A stretch of DNA of 54,121 nucleotides from Bacteroidales bacterium (GCA_018056245.1 JAGPFZ010000010.1:1-54121), one strand, 5' to 3'; positions 1 through 10,098 are shown, counted from the first letter of the stretch. The notes: generated by a model not told the origin, from the sequence alone. Program-made: numbers and translations.

Positions 1-17
1 AAGTAAAAGAAATAATT

Positions 18-1328
18 ATGAGGGTTTTGATGTTCGGCTGGGAATTTCCACCTCATATCTCGGGCGGTCTCGGGACAGCCAGTTATGGCCTTACAAAGGC
101 AATGACCGCGATGAAAGATATGGAAATTATTTTTGTTGTACCGAAAGCATGGGGAGATGAAGACCAGTCGGCAGTAAAAGTGATAGGCGCAAATAATGTA
201 CCCGTAACTTTCAGGAAAGTCTACTATAAAGGTTTTAAACGGGCAATTAATACGGTAGAAATTAAATCGAAAATTTTACCTTATGTCAGCACTGAAGAAT
301 TTTTCGAGCTTACAAAGAAAAAAGAAAATGCTGAAAAAAGACTCTATGTTCAAACAAATGTTGAGGGTAAAATAGATTTTTCTGGAAGTTACAAAGGCAA
401 TCTTCTTGATGAAATATATAAGTATTCAGTAGTAGCAGCTGTTATTGCCTCAGAACTCGATTTTGATATAATTCATGCTCACGACTGGCTTACATATCCG
501 GCAGGTATTGCTGCTATGGAAGTATCAGGTAAACCACTTGTAATTCATCTCCATGCAACTGAATTTGATCGTAGCGGAGGCAATGTAAATCCTGATGTTT
601 ATGCTATCGAAAAAAGAGGAATGGAGGCAGCAACTAAAATTATTACGGTGAGCAACTACACCCGAGAAATGGTTATAAATAAATACTTTATTAATCCTGA
701 AAAGATTGAAACCGTATATAATGCAGTTGAACCTGTTTATGAAACTGAACATGTTCAGGTGACAAAAGGATTCGATGAGAAGGTAGTTACCTTTCTTGGA
801 AGAATAACACTCCAGAAAGGACCTGATTATTTTATTGAGGTTGCCAACAAAGTGCTTAAGGTTATGAAAAATGTAAGATTTGTCATGGCAGGTTCGGGTG
901 ATATGCTGGAAAGAATGATGCGAAGGGTAGCTTCCCTTAAAATTGCTGACAGGTTTCATTTTACCGGATTTCTGTACGGCAAGGATGTTTTTACTATGCT
1001 GGCAATGAGCGATGTATATATTATGCCTTCTGTATCGGAACCTTTTGGTATATCTCCTCTTGAAGCAATGCTTGCCAATGTTCCGGTTATCATAAGCAAA
1101 CAATCAGGAGTTGCCGAAATAATTACTCATGCAGTAAAAGTAGATTTCTGGGATATTGATGCCATGGCAGATGCTATTTATGGTATACTTTCTTACCCTG
1201 CTCTTGCAAGAGAATTTACGAAAAACGGAAGGGAAGAAGTAATCAGGATTAAATGGGAAAATTCAGCACGACATGTAAGAGAAATATATGAGGATGTATT
1301 ATCAAAGTATAAAAAATATAAACATTAA
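18..1328 (+). CDS. GT4-family glycosyltransferase (glycogen synthase-like)
   Basis: A 436-residue retaining glycosyltransferase of the GT-B fold, family GT4. The N-terminus has the glycine-rich nucleotide-sugar loop seen in starch/glycogen synthase-like enzymes (PPHISGGLGTA, about residues 11-21). The C-terminal Rossmann half carries FLGRITLQKGPDYFIE near residue 260 and the E-x7-E catalytic/donor motif at E341 and E349 (SEPFGISPLEAM). No signal peptide or membrane segment, so it is cytoplasmic. It lies 5 bases upstream of a GH57 gene and then a glycogen synthase-phosphorylase fusion, an arrangement I know from Bacteroidales, so a role in making or extending an alpha-glucan is inferred. The exact donor and acceptor cannot be read from sequence. 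Start chosen at the first ATG, which fits family N-termini (MRVLMFGWEFPP). Confidence 0.9.
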   Translation: MRVLMFGWEFPPHISGGLGTASYGLTKAMTAMKDMEIIFVVPKAWGDEDQSAVKVIGANNVPVTFRKVYYKGFKRAINTVEIKSKILPYVSTEEFFELTKKKENAEKRLYVQTNVEGKIDFSGSYKGNLLDEIYKYSVVAAVIASELDFDIIHAHDWLTYPAGIAAMEVSGKPLVIHLHATEFDRSGGNVNPDVYAIEKRGMEAATKIITVSNYTREMVINKYFINPEKIETVYNAVEPVYETEHVQVTKGFDEKVVTFLGRITLQKGPDYFIEVANKVLKVMKNVRFVMAGSGDMLERMMRRVASLKIADRFHFTGFLYGKDVFTMLAMSDVYIMPSVSEPFGISPLEAMLANVPVIISKQSGVAEIITHAVKVDFWDIDAMADAIYGILSYPALAREFTKNGREEVIRIKWENSARHVREIYEDVLSKYKKYKH

Positions 1329-1333
1329 CAGAT

Positions 1334-2749
1334 ATGAATTCGGCAAATAAAAAAGCAATTTGCCTCTTTTTTGAGGTGCACCAGCCATTCAGGCTTAAAC
1401 GCTATCGTTTTTTCGACCTTGGTCATGATCACTATTATTATGATGATTATACAAATGAATCAATTTTAAGAAAAGTTGCCGAACGATGCTATTTACCTGC
1501 CAATAATCTGCTTCTGGATATGATTAATAAGCATAAGGGTAAATTTAAAGTTTCTTTTTCGCTTACAGGAATAGTTATTGACCAATTTAGACTTTATGCG
1601 CCGGAAGTTCTGGAATCATTCCATAAACTTGCTGAGACAGGTGCAGTTGAATTTCTGGCTGAAACAGATGCTCACTCCCTGGCTTCCCTGATCAACCGGG
1701 GTGAGTTTGAGAGTCAGGTGAATAATCACCGTCGTATGGTCAGAGAATATATCGGCTATGAACCAGAATCGTTTAGAAATACAGAAATGATTTATTCCAA
1801 CGAGATTGGTTCATGGGTTGCTGATATGGGATTTAAATCCATGCTGACAGAGGGGGCAAAACACGTTTTGGGGTGGAAAAGCCCTAACTATCTCTATTGC
1901 AATACTATAAATCCAAGACTAAAAGTGCTCCTGAGAAACTACATGTTAAGCGATGATATTGCGTTTAGATTTTCAAACAGGAGTTGGAATGAATGGCCAC
2001 TTACTGCCGACAAATACGCTATGTGGATAAACAATCTTGCTCCTAAAAGCGAACTGATAAATATTTTTATTGATTATGAAACATTCGGTGAGCATAACCC
2101 AAAAGAATCAGGTATTTTTGATTTTCTTTATCATATGCCGGCAGCAATACTGAAAAATACTCCGTTCAAGTTTATGACTCCTTCACAAGTTGCTGTAAAC
2201 CTTCAACCCGTAGCTGCCATAAATATTCCCACTCCAATTTCCTGGGCTGACGAAGAGAGAGACCTTACTGCGTGGCAGGGAAATGAATTGCAGACAGCAA
2301 CATTGGAAAAATTGTACGAGCTTACCGAACAAGTCAATAAATGTGATGATGAACAAATAAAGAAAGATTGGACATATCTCCAGGCAAGCGATCATCTATA
2401 TTACATGTGTACAAAGTTTTTTTCCGATGGAATTGTTCATGCATATTTCAATCCTTATTCTAATCCTTACGAGGCTTTTATGAACTATATGAACGTTTTG
2501 AGCGATTTCGAAATAAGAATAAACAGAATAAACAAAACTTCAGAAAATAATACTGAAATGTTAAAATATGATGAGTTACTTCGTGAAAAAGAAGAAATAA
2601 TAAAAAAGCAAGCTGCTGAAATAGAATCATTGAAGAAAAAACTCGCCAGACTTCAGGGAACTAAAAACAAAAGAGCTTCAAGGAGAACAAAATCTTCAGG
2701 TTCATCCGCCTCAAAAAAGCAAATTAATTTAAATAAGCCTGGAAAATAG
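1334..2749 (+). CDS. Glycoside hydrolase family 57 (alpha-amylase / glucanotransferase-like)
   Basis: A 471-residue cytoplasmic GH57 protein. The family's conserved regions are visible: HQP near the N-terminus (FEVHQPFRLKRY), FLAETDAHSLASL, the probable nucleophile E151 in RNTEMIYSNEIG, and the probable acid/base D247 in FIDYETFGEHN. Their spacing fits characterised GH57 enzymes. Family members include alpha-amylases, 4-alpha-glucanotransferases and branching enzymes, so the reaction is on alpha-1,4-glucan but the exact specificity is open. The last 60 or so residues form a Lys/Glu-rich coiled coil followed by a basic Ser/Lys tail, probably outside the catalytic core. It is 5 bases downstream of the GT4 gene and upstream of the synthase-phosphorylase fusion, so all three are likely one operon for storage glucan turnover. 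Confidence 0.9.
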   Translation: MNSANKKAICLFFEVHQPFRLKRYRFFDLGHDHYYYDDYTNESILRKVAERCYLPANNLLLDMINKHKGKFKVSFSLTGIVIDQFRLYAPEVLESFHKLAETGAVEFLAETDAHSLASLINRGEFESQVNNHRRMVREYIGYEPESFRNTEMIYSNEIGSWVADMGFKSMLTEGAKHVLGWKSPNYLYCNTINPRLKVLLRNYMLSDDIAFRFSNRSWNEWPLTADKYAMWINNLAPKSELINIFIDYETFGEHNPKESGIFDFLYHMPAAILKNTPFKFMTPSQVAVNLQPVAAINIPTPISWADEERDLTAWQGNELQTATLEKLYELTEQVNKCDDEQIKKDWTYLQASDHLYYMCTKFFSDGIVHAYFNPYSNPYEAFMNYMNVLSDFEIRINRINKTSENNTEMLKYDELLREKEEIIKKQAAEIESLKKKLARLQGTKNKRASRRTKSSGSSASKKQINLNKPGK

Positions 2750-2810
2750 CAAAATTGCTAAATTCTTAATTTAGTCAAGTATTTCTAATCATTTTAAATA
2801 ACAATTAATA

Positions 2811-5800
2811 ATGAAAGTTGGACTTTTATTTGAAACAAGCTGGGAAGTATGTAACAAAGTCGGAGGTATACATACTGTAATTTCCACCAAAGCTCTGAAT
2901 ATTGTAAGCGAACTTAAAGATAATTATATTCTGATCGGCCCGGATATATGGAGAGAAGATATAGAAAATAATGAGTTCATTCAGGACGACTCACTTTTTG
3001 CGGATTGGAAAATCAGAGCTTTATCGGAAGGTCTGAAAGTAAGGACGGGCCGATGGAATATAGCTGGAAATCCAATCGTTCTGCTTGTGGATTTTACTCC
3101 TTATTTCGGTCAACAGAATGAAATATTTGCACGTTTCTGGGAGATTTATAAGCTTGATAGTATTACAGGTCAGTGGGACTATATTGAACCGGCATTATTC
3201 GGCTATGCAACAGGGAAAGTTATTGAGAGTTTCACATCATTTTATTATGAATATGGCGATATTGTGGCACAGTTCCATGAATGGATGACCGGCACCGGTG
3301 TTCTTTATATTAAGAAATATGCTCCTTGGATTGCAACAGTATTTACCACTCATGCCACAGTTCTTGGCAGATGCTTGGCAGGTCATGGCAGACCACTGTA
3401 TGGAAAATTAAGTGAATACAATCCAGTTCAGGTAGCGCGTGAGTTCAATGTTATAGCCAAACAATCGCTAGAAAAAATAACTGCTAACGAAACTGATATC
3501 TTTACTACAGTTAGCGGACTGACTGCAAAGGAATGTGCCCAATTTCTTGGAAGAGAGGTTAACCTTTTAACTCCTAACGGATTCGAGGATTCATTTGTAC
3601 CCGGCCCTGATGATTTTAAATGGAAAAGAATTTCTGCAAAAGAAAAACTAAATAAAGTGGCAGAGGCAGTACTGGGTTATAAACCTGCCTCGGATGCTTT
3701 TTTTATTGCAACAAGCGGAAGATATGAGTTCAGAAACAAGGGTTTTGATATATTTATAGATATGCTTGAGGAGTTGAACAGAGTGAAAGAGATACAGAGG
3801 GAGTGTATTGCTTTTATTCTTGTTCCGGCATATCATAAAGGTCCCAGACAAGACATCAGCGATTTTATTTACAAAAACGGGCCGCTTCCTTCAGGTGATA
3901 AATATATGACCCACAGTCTTCATTACCCTGATTCAGATCTGATACTAAGACGAATTGCTGAAAGAAAACTTTCAAACGATAAAGACCAGAGAGTAAAAGT
4001 AATATTCGTACCGTCATATCTTAACGGAAGGGACGGCATTTTCAATCTTTCATATTATGACCTGTTAATAGGATTTGACGCTACGGTTTTCCCTTCCTAT
4101 TATGAACCATGGGGATACACTCCTCTCGAAAGTCTTATGTTTCATATACCTACTGTAACAACAACATTATCAGGATTCGGTTTGTGGGTAAAGGAAAATT
4201 ATCAGGATCAGGGTAATGGAATTTGTATAATCGAGAGGAGAGACGATAATGAGTCGGAAGTAGTTGCGTCAATATTTCAGTATATCTCGAGCGTTATCTC
4301 TTTCGACGAAAAGGAAATGAACGAGGCCAGAAATAAAGCTTATGAGATTTCGAGGATAGCAATGTGGGATAGTTTTGTTGTCCATTATTTTACTGCTTAC
4401 AACAAGTCTTTATCGGTAAGCTTTGAAAGAAGAAATCAACCTCGTGAATTTGTCAGACTTATTGAAGCACCTGTTTTAGAGATACGTAAACCTCATCAGG
4501 TGCCTGTATGGAAGGATATATATGTTCAAAGCGATGTACCTGAAAGAATTTCCGCATTGAAAGAACTTTCAAATAATTTGTGGTGGTCATGGAATATTGA
4601 AGCAGAATTGATTTTCAAAAGAATAGACCCTTCGATATGGGAAGAAGTGGGACATAATCCAAAATTGCTTCTTGAAAAGATTGATTACAAAAGATTGCTT
4701 GTCTTATGTGAAGATGAGAGTTTTCTTCAAGAGCTCGATAAAGTATATAAACGCTTTAAGGAACATATATCAAGGCCTGACGATAAAAGTAAACCGGCAG
4801 TTGCGTATTTCTGTATGGAGTTTGGCATTCATCCGTCCCTTAAGATTTACTCCGGTGGACTGGGTATTTTAGCAGGCGATTATTTAAAGGAAGCAAGCGA
4901 CTCAAACCTGAACGTGATCGGTATCGGTCTTATGTATAGATATGGCTATTTCAGGCAAAAAATAGGTCCTAAAGGAGAGCAGATAGCTGTTAATGAGGTG
5001 GAGGAATTCAGCCATCTTCCCATTACCCTTGTGAAAGATGAAAACGGAAAAGAAATTCATGTGTCGCTCGTGTGGCCTGGCCGCACCGTGAAAGCAAGAA
5101 TATGGGAAGCAAGAATAGGTAAGACAAGGCTTTTTTTACTCGATACCGATTTTGAAGCTAATATACATGAGGACAGATCAGTAACTTATCATCTTTACGG
5201 TGGAGATAACGAGAACAGACTTAAGCAAGAGTTACTACTTGGTGTTGGCGGTATAAGAGCTCTTAATGCAATGGGTATAAAACCTGATGTTTATCACAGT
5301 AACGAGGGGCATTCTGCATTTATAAGCCTTGAGAGGCTGGGACGCCTAATTAATGAAAATCACCTTAATTTTGAAGAAGCATTAGAGGTTGTACGTTCCT
5401 CAACAATATTTACTACACATACACCTGTACCCGCCGGCCACGATTCTTTCGAAGAAGACCTTATGCGAAAATACATCTCCCATTACCATGACAGACTAAA
5501 TATTACATGGGAACAACTGATGGCTCTTGGAAGATGCGAATTAGATCCCAACCACAAATTTAATATGAGCTATCTGGCAATACGTATGTCGCAGGAAGTT
5601 AATGGCGTTTCTAAACTTCATGGTGAGGTAAGTCGTAGCATGTTTAAAAAATTATGGCCTGGATACCTTAAAGAAGAACTCTTTATCGGGTATGTGACGA
5701 ACGGAGTTCATCATCCTACATGGCTTGCACAGGAATGGCAAGAATTTTACAGAGAAATTACCGGAAATTATATTTTGGACCAGACCGACAGATCGCTATG

Positions 5801-7034
5801 GGAAAAAATTTACAATGTTGACGATAAAAGGATATATGAAATCAAAAAGGAAATCAAGAAAAAACTTTTCGTAAACATAAGAAAAAAGCTACAGTCCGAT
5901 TTGATAAATAAGCATGTAAGCGCCAGAACGCTTCTGAATGTTAGTGCACACCTCAATGAAAACGCTCTTACAATTGGATTTGCAAGAAGATTTGCAACTT
6001 ACAAAAGGGCTTATCTTTTATTCAGAGATCTCGATCGACTGGCAAAAATTGTGAACAATCAATCTAAACCGGTTCAATTCCTTTATGCCGGTAAAGCTCA
6101 TCCCCAGGATGGAGGAGGGCTGGATTTAATAAAACGTATCTATGAGATTTCGCAAATGCCACAGTTCACAGGCAAAGTTATCTTTCTTGAGAACTATGAT
6201 ATTGAACTTGCCAAGCAACTTGTAAGAGGAGTCGATCTTTGGCTTAATACTCCAATTCGATTGCTTGAAGCTTCAGGTACAAGCGGTCAAAAGGCTGTAA
6301 TGAACGGCACTATACATTTCAGCGTTCTCGACGGATGGTGGGTTGAAGGATATCGTGCTTTCGCTGGTTGGGCTTTGCCACAAAAACCTACTTTCGATAA
6401 CCTGGATCTTCAGGATGACGTTGACGCTGAGACTATTTATAACATGCTCGAATATGAAATAATTCCTGCATTTTACTCATATAATGAAGAAGGTATTCCT
6501 GTGGAGTGGATTAGTTATATTAAAAATTCAATGGCAAAAATCGCTCCCGAGTTTACTATGAAGCGTCAGATAGATGAATATTTCAATAAATATTATATTA
6601 AACTCTTGGAAAGAAATAAGAAAATAATAGGCAATAACTTTGAGAAAGCAAAGGAACTTGCCGCATGGAAAAAGAAAATGACTGAAGAATGGGAAAAAAT
6701 AGAAGTGCTAAATTATAATTTCGGTATACCTCCTGACAATTTCTATAAAGCAGGCCATGAGTATAAGGCTGAAATATTCCTTAATATAAATAATATACCT
6801 AAAGAAAATATGGGAGTGGAGTATGTCCTGTCTCAGGTAACAAAATCAGGTGAGTATGAATTTATAGCAAGTAAAGAATTTTCCCTCGTAAGTTGTAAAG
6901 GTGGAAAATGTTTATACAGAACGCATATTACGCCTGAAAAAGCAGGAGCATTTTTATTTGGCATAAGAATTTTTCCGAAGCATCCCGATCTTCCTCATAA
7001 ACAAGATTTTTATCTTTTGCGATGGATAGATTAA
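2811..7034 (+). CDS. Glycogen synthase (GT3) - alpha-glucan phosphorylase (GT35) fusion
   Basis: A 1407-residue two-enzyme polypeptide. Residues 1 to about 545 resemble eukaryote-type glycogen synthase (GT3): KVGGIHTVISTKA near the start and an E-x7-E pair at E432 and E440 (YEPWGYTPLES). From about residue 565 begins a complete alpha-glucan phosphorylase of the short bacterial type. It has an N-terminal domain with LSNNLWWSWN, then YFCMEFGIHPSLKIYSGGLG, and the PLP-lysine motif EASGTSGQKAVMNG with K1161. The C-terminal 80 or so residues look like an additional beta domain. One half uses a nucleotide-sugar to extend glucan; the other releases glucose 1-phosphate from it. The gene follows GH57 after 61 bases and ends tail to tail with glgB, the stop codons overlapping at 7031-7034. 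Both halves keep their key residues, so neither looks dead. The fusion is known from Bacteroidota annotations; regulation of the two activities is not visible. Confidence 0.93.
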   Translation: MKVGLLFETSWEVCNKVGGIHTVISTKALNIVSELKDNYILIGPDIWREDIENNEFIQDDSLFADWKIRALSEGLKVRTGRWNIAGNPIVLLVDFTPYFGQQNEIFARFWEIYKLDSITGQWDYIEPALFGYATGKVIESFTSFYYEYGDIVAQFHEWMTGTGVLYIKKYAPWIATVFTTHATVLGRCLAGHGRPLYGKLSEYNPVQVAREFNVIAKQSLEKITANETDIFTTVSGLTAKECAQFLGREVNLLTPNGFEDSFVPGPDDFKWKRISAKEKLNKVAEAVLGYKPASDAFFIATSGRYEFRNKGFDIFIDMLEELNRVKEIQRECIAFILVPAYHKGPRQDISDFIYKNGPLPSGDKYMTHSLHYPDSDLILRRIAERKLSNDKDQRVKVIFVPSYLNGRDGIFNLSYYDLLIGFDATVFPSYYEPWGYTPLESLMFHIPTVTTTLSGFGLWVKENYQDQGNGICIIERRDDNESEVVASIFQYISSVISFDEKEMNEARNKAYEISRIAMWDSFVVHYFTAYNKSLSVSFERRNQPREFVRLIEAPVLEIRKPHQVPVWKDIYVQSDVPERISALKELSNNLWWSWNIEAELIFKRIDPSIWEEVGHNPKLLLEKIDYKRLLVLCEDESFLQELDKVYKRFKEHISRPDDKSKPAVAYFCMEFGIHPSLKIYSGGLGILAGDYLKEASDSNLNVIGIGLMYRYGYFRQKIGPKGEQIAVNEVEEFSHLPITLVKDENGKEIHVSLVWPGRTVKARIWEARIGKTRLFLLDTDFEANIHEDRSVTYHLYGGDNENRLKQELLLGVGGIRALNAMGIKPDVYHSNEGHSAFISLERLGRLINENHLNFEEALEVVRSSTIFTTHTPVPAGHDSFEEDLMRKYISHYHDRLNITWEQLMALGRCELDPNHKFNMSYLAIRMSQEVNGVSKLHGEVSRSMFKKLWPGYLKEELFIGYVTNGVHHPTWLAQEWQEFYREITGNYILDQTDRSLWEKIYNVDDKRIYEIKKEIKKKLFVNIRKKLQSDLINKHVSARTLLNVSAHLNENALTIGFARRFATYKRAYLLFRDLDRLAKIVNNQSKPVQFLYAGKAHPQDGGGLDLIKRIYEISQMPQFTGKVIFLENYDIELAKQLVRGVDLWLNTPIRLLEASGTSGQKAVMNGTIHFSVLDGWWVEGYRAFAGWALPQKPTFDNLDLQDDVDAETIYNMLEYEIIPAFYSYNEEGIPVEWISYIKNSMAKIAPEFTMKRQIDEYFNKYYIKLLERNKKIIGNNFEKAKELAAWKKKMTEEWEKIEVLNYNFGIPPDNFYKAGHEYKAEIFLNINNIPKENMGVEYVLSQVTKSGEYEFIASKEFSLVSCKGGKCLYRTHITPEKAGAFLFGIRIFPKHPDLPHKQDFYLLRWID

Positions 7035-9058
7035 ATATCTGTGACTTTCCTTATCGGCTCTTTTTTCAAAACAATAGCAGTACGCGCAGGAAGATAGAGA
7101 TATAACCTGTAAGGTTCATTTATATTGATTCTGTCAATTTTCTTTATTGCCCTGTAAATGATTGACCTGTCAATTCTATCAAATCCTCCGAATGCGGGAT
7201 TATCACTATCAAGAATCACTTTGAATTTGCCTGTAACAGGAATCCCGTAGTCGGTGTATGAAGTAACCGGATGAAAATTAAATACAAAAAGATAGTCACT
7301 CCTCATAAAGGCAATTATCTTATCAATTGAGTTTTCAATTAGCCTGTTTATATATAATGTATTAAGAAGTTTTCCTCCGTTATCAAGCTTTAGCATCTCT
7401 TTATCAAAGTCCCCGAGAAAATGATATTTAAGGTTCTTATTTTTAACCAAACTCCACTGACGTCTTGCATATTTAAAACTCCAGTTATTTCCTTCTCTCG
7501 GGAAATCAATCCATTCTGGGTGGCCAAATTCATTTCCCATAAAATTAAGATATCCTCCTCCAGCAGTAGCAAAAGTTATTAGTCTTATCATTTTGTGCAG
7601 AGCAATACCGCGGTCGATTCTGAGATTATGAAAATCTTTGGTCATCCCGAAATACATATCAGCATCTAACATTCTGAATATAAGTGTCTTATCGCCGACA
7701 AGGGCCTGGTCGTGTGATTCGCAATAAGAAATTACCTTTTCTTCAGGCCTATGCTGAGTAAGTTCGTGCATAAGCTGGCCCATATCCCAGTTTTCATCAA
7801 GTGTATCCTTTACCAGTTTTATCCAGTAATCAGGGACTCCCATCGATAGACGGTAATCAAATCCAAATCCTTTATTATTTACAGGCGATGCAATACCAGG
7901 CATACCGCTCATCTCTTCAGCTATAGTAATGGCATGAGGTTTGAAGCTGTGGATCAATTTATTTGCCAGAACGAGATAAACAAGGGCATCTTCATCTTGC
8001 TGTCCGTTGAAGTAATCATTGTATGAAACAAAGTTTCTTCCCAGTCCATGGTCGTAATATATCATGCTTGTCACACCGTCGAACCTGAAGCCGTCAAATT
8101 TGTATTCTTCAAGCCAGAATCTACAGTTTGACAAAAGAAAATGAAGAACATTATTTTTTCCGTAATCGAAACATAATGAGTCCCATGCAATATGGTTTCT
8201 CCTGCTTCCTGTATGAAAATATTGACCGGGTGATCCGTCGAAAAGCCCAAGCCCTTCGTTAACATTTTTTACACTGTGCGAATGGACGATGTCCATAATA
8301 ACACTTAGTTTGTAACTGTGTGCTGTATCGATAAGCTCTTTGAGGTCGTCGGGTGTACCAAACCTGGAAGAAACTGCAAAGAAATTTGCAACGTGATAAC
8401 CAAATGAACCATAGAATGGATGTTCTTGAATTGCCATTAGCTGAATTGTATTATACCCTATTTCAGCTATATAAGGAATTATATCGCGCGTAAATTCCTT
8501 GAAAGTACTGATTTCTTCTTTTTCCGACGACATGCCTACATGCACTTCATATATAATAGGTGCTGTTGATTCCGGAAAAAATGATTCATTTTTCCATTTA
8601 TAAGGCTGCTCAGGATGCCATACCTGAGCAGAGAATATTTTTGTTATCTCATCCTGAACAACTCTTGTCGCATAGGAGGGTATTCTTTCTCCTTTTCCTC
8701 CTTTCCAGTGAACCAATAGCTTGTATAAGGAACCATGTTTCAGAATATCAGGGCTTAAATGTATTTCCCAGTCACCTTCTATATTGATTCTTTTAAGATT
8801 GAATTCAGATGTTTCTTTCCAATCGTTGAAAGTTCCAATAAGGTATATCTCTTCAGCATTTGGAGCCCATTCTCTGAAAACGAATCCATTTTCATCACGG
8901 TTCATTCCATAATAATAATGCCCTGATGCAAATTCGGATAAAGACTTTTCCCCGATTAGTTCGATTTCTTTTGCAATGCATTTTTTGTATCTGCTTTCAA
9001 TTATCCCTATAAAAGGTTCCAGCCATGGGTCGCATAAATAAAAATCGTTATTTTTCAT
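7031..9058 (-). CDS. glgB: 1,4-alpha-glucan branching enzyme (GH13)
   Basis: A 675-residue branching enzyme that makes alpha-1,6 branch points in glycogen. An N-terminal CBM48-like beta domain (FVFREWAPNAEEIYLIGTFN) precedes the GH13 barrel. The catalytic triad is visible: nucleophile D327 in FRFDGVTSM, acid/base E381 in TIAEEMSGMPG, and D450 in YCESHDQA. The short N-terminus and the motifs YYDHGLG and EFGHPEWIDFPR place it with the eukaryote-like branch (GH13 subfamily 8) rather than the E. coli-type GlgB with an extra N1 domain. It converges with the synthase-phosphorylase gene and is divergent from ribF. It completes the storage-glucan set in this cluster. Confidence 0.95.
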   Translation of the reverse strand: MKNNDFYLCDPWLEPFIGIIESRYKKCIAKEIELIGEKSLSEFASGHYYYGMNRDENGFVFREWAPNAEEIYLIGTFNDWKETSEFNLKRINIEGDWEIHLSPDILKHGSLYKLLVHWKGGKGERIPSYATRVVQDEITKIFSAQVWHPEQPYKWKNESFFPESTAPIIYEVHVGMSSEKEEISTFKEFTRDIIPYIAEIGYNTIQLMAIQEHPFYGSFGYHVANFFAVSSRFGTPDDLKELIDTAHSYKLSVIMDIVHSHSVKNVNEGLGLFDGSPGQYFHTGSRRNHIAWDSLCFDYGKNNVLHFLLSNCRFWLEEYKFDGFRFDGVTSMIYYDHGLGRNFVSYNDYFNGQQDEDALVYLVLANKLIHSFKPHAITIAEEMSGMPGIASPVNNKGFGFDYRLSMGVPDYWIKLVKDTLDENWDMGQLMHELTQHRPEEKVISYCESHDQALVGDKTLIFRMLDADMYFGMTKDFHNLRIDRGIALHKMIRLITFATAGGGYLNFMGNEFGHPEWIDFPREGNNWSFKYARRQWSLVKNKNLKYHFLGDFDKEMLKLDNGGKLLNTLYINRLIENSIDKIIAFMRSDYLFVFNFHPVTSYTDYGIPVTGKFKVILDSDNPAFGGFDRIDRSIIYRAIKKIDRININEPYRLYLYLPARTAIVLKKEPIRKVTDI

Positions 9059-9073
9059 TTTAAAAAGACAGAG

Positions 9074-9105
9074 TTGCTTTGTTAAAAATACAAAAATTAT
9101 TTTTG
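9074..9105 (+). promoter_or_regulatory. Predicted promoter of ribF
   Basis: TTG at 9074-9076, 21 bases, then TATTTTTG at 9098-9105, matching the Bacteroidota -33/-7 consensus. The -7 box is half of a near-perfect A/T palindrome (about 9090-9106) in the short glgB-ribF divergent region. Predicted start about 9112, giving a leader of about 14 bases. Confidence 0.55.
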
Positions 9106-9125
9106 TAATAAAAATAGATGATATA

Positions 9126-10070
9126 ATGGATGTCCATTATGGATATGAAAATCTTAACTTGAAGAATAGTGTTGTCACTGTAGGCTCTTTCGACGGCTTG
9201 CACCGTGGCCATCGCTATGTTATTGATATGTTGAAGAGGCGAGCACAGGAACTAATGGGGGAATCGGTGGTCGTCACATTTAATCCTCATCCCAAAAAAG
9301 TGGTTGGTACAAGTGGAGAATCGTTGCAGTTGCTTACCAGCAATGAGGAAAAAATATTTCTTTTCAGAGAAATGAATATTGACCATCTTCTGTTTATAAA
9401 TTTTGACAGGGCTCTCAGCAGGATGAACGCAAACGAATTTATTGAGAAAATACTTGCGGCCAAAATAAACGCTCGTCATCTTCTTATCGGATTTAATCAT
9501 CATATAGGGAGTATGAAATGTAGTTATGAGGAGATTAAAAATATTGCTGAAAACCTTGGAATAAGCTCAGAAATTCTTAATGAGATTAAATTGGGTGATA
9601 CTGTGATCAGTTCCTCTGAAATAAGAAAAGCATTGCTTGAAGGAAGGCTTGAAGAGGCCAATAACCTGCTCGGATATTGTTATTTTATGTATGGTACAAT
9701 TATAAGTGGCAAAAAAATTGGCAGGAAGCTTGGATATCCAACTGCAAACATTAAGCCTGATTATCCAGAAAAGCTTATTCCTAAAAACGGAGTTTATGCG
9801 GTCGAAATAATACTTAACGAAAAGAAATATCCAGGTGTGATGAGTATAGGATTCAATCCTACGGTTAATAGAGAAAAGGGAACACGTTCGATAGAAGTTA
9901 ATATATTAAATTTCAGTGGAGAGATTTATGGTCAGAAAATCAGGGTAATTTTCAAATACAGGCTACGCGACGAGATGAATTTCGACTCTTTGGATGAGCT
10001 TGCACGTCAGATTGAGACCGACAGAAATGAAGCACTTCGATTGTTAAGAAATGGTTATGATTTTTCTTAA
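9126..10070 (+). CDS. ribF: Bifunctional riboflavin kinase / FAD synthetase
   Basis: A 314-residue bifunctional enzyme converting riboflavin to FMN and then FAD. The N-terminal FMN adenylyltransferase domain has the nucleotidyltransferase motif GSFDGLHRGH (residues 20-29) and LLIGFNHHIG. The C-terminal flavokinase domain has GRKLGYPTANI, with the PTAN metal/nucleotide motif at 205-208, then GVYAVEI, GFNPTVN and RSIEVNILNF. The length is normal for the family. The next gene, ahcY, follows after 28 bases but has its own promoter overlapping the ribF stop. No FMN riboswitch is present: the leader is too short. Confidence 0.96.
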   Translation: MDVHYGYENLNLKNSVVTVGSFDGLHRGHRYVIDMLKRRAQELMGESVVVTFNPHPKKVVGTSGESLQLLTSNEEKIFLFREMNIDHLLFINFDRALSRMNANEFIEKILAAKINARHLLIGFNHHIGSMKCSYEEIKNIAENLGISSEILNEIKLGDTVISSSEIRKALLEGRLEEANNLLGYCYFMYGTIISGKKIGRKLGYPTANIKPDYPEKLIPKNGVYAVEIILNEKKYPGVMSIGFNPTVNREKGTRSIEVNILNFSGEIYGQKIRVIFKYRLRDEMNFDSLDELARQIETDRNEALRLLRNGYDFS

Positions 10071-10075
10071 CTTTG
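10041..10075 (+). promoter_or_regulatory. Predicted promoter of ahcY
   Basis: TAACTTTG at 10068-10075 overlaps the ribF stop codon. A TTG lies at 10041-10043, 24 bases upstream, slightly beyond the usual 17-23. Start expected near 10082, about 17 bases before the ahcY ATG. Confidence 0.45.
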
Positions 10076-10098
10076 TATTTTATTTTAAATTATAAAAC

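Noticed and set aside
525-1103. Long open frame of 192 codons on the minus strand inside the GT4 gene
   Set aside because: It lies wholly within a well-supported gene, its translation is rich in Cys, His, Asn and Tyr with no recognisable domain, and it has no promoter. It is a shadow frame.
9059-9125. FMN riboswitch upstream of ribF
   Set aside because: The gap is only 67 bases, A/T-rich, and the predicted leader is about 14 bases; there is no room for the conserved six-stem structure.
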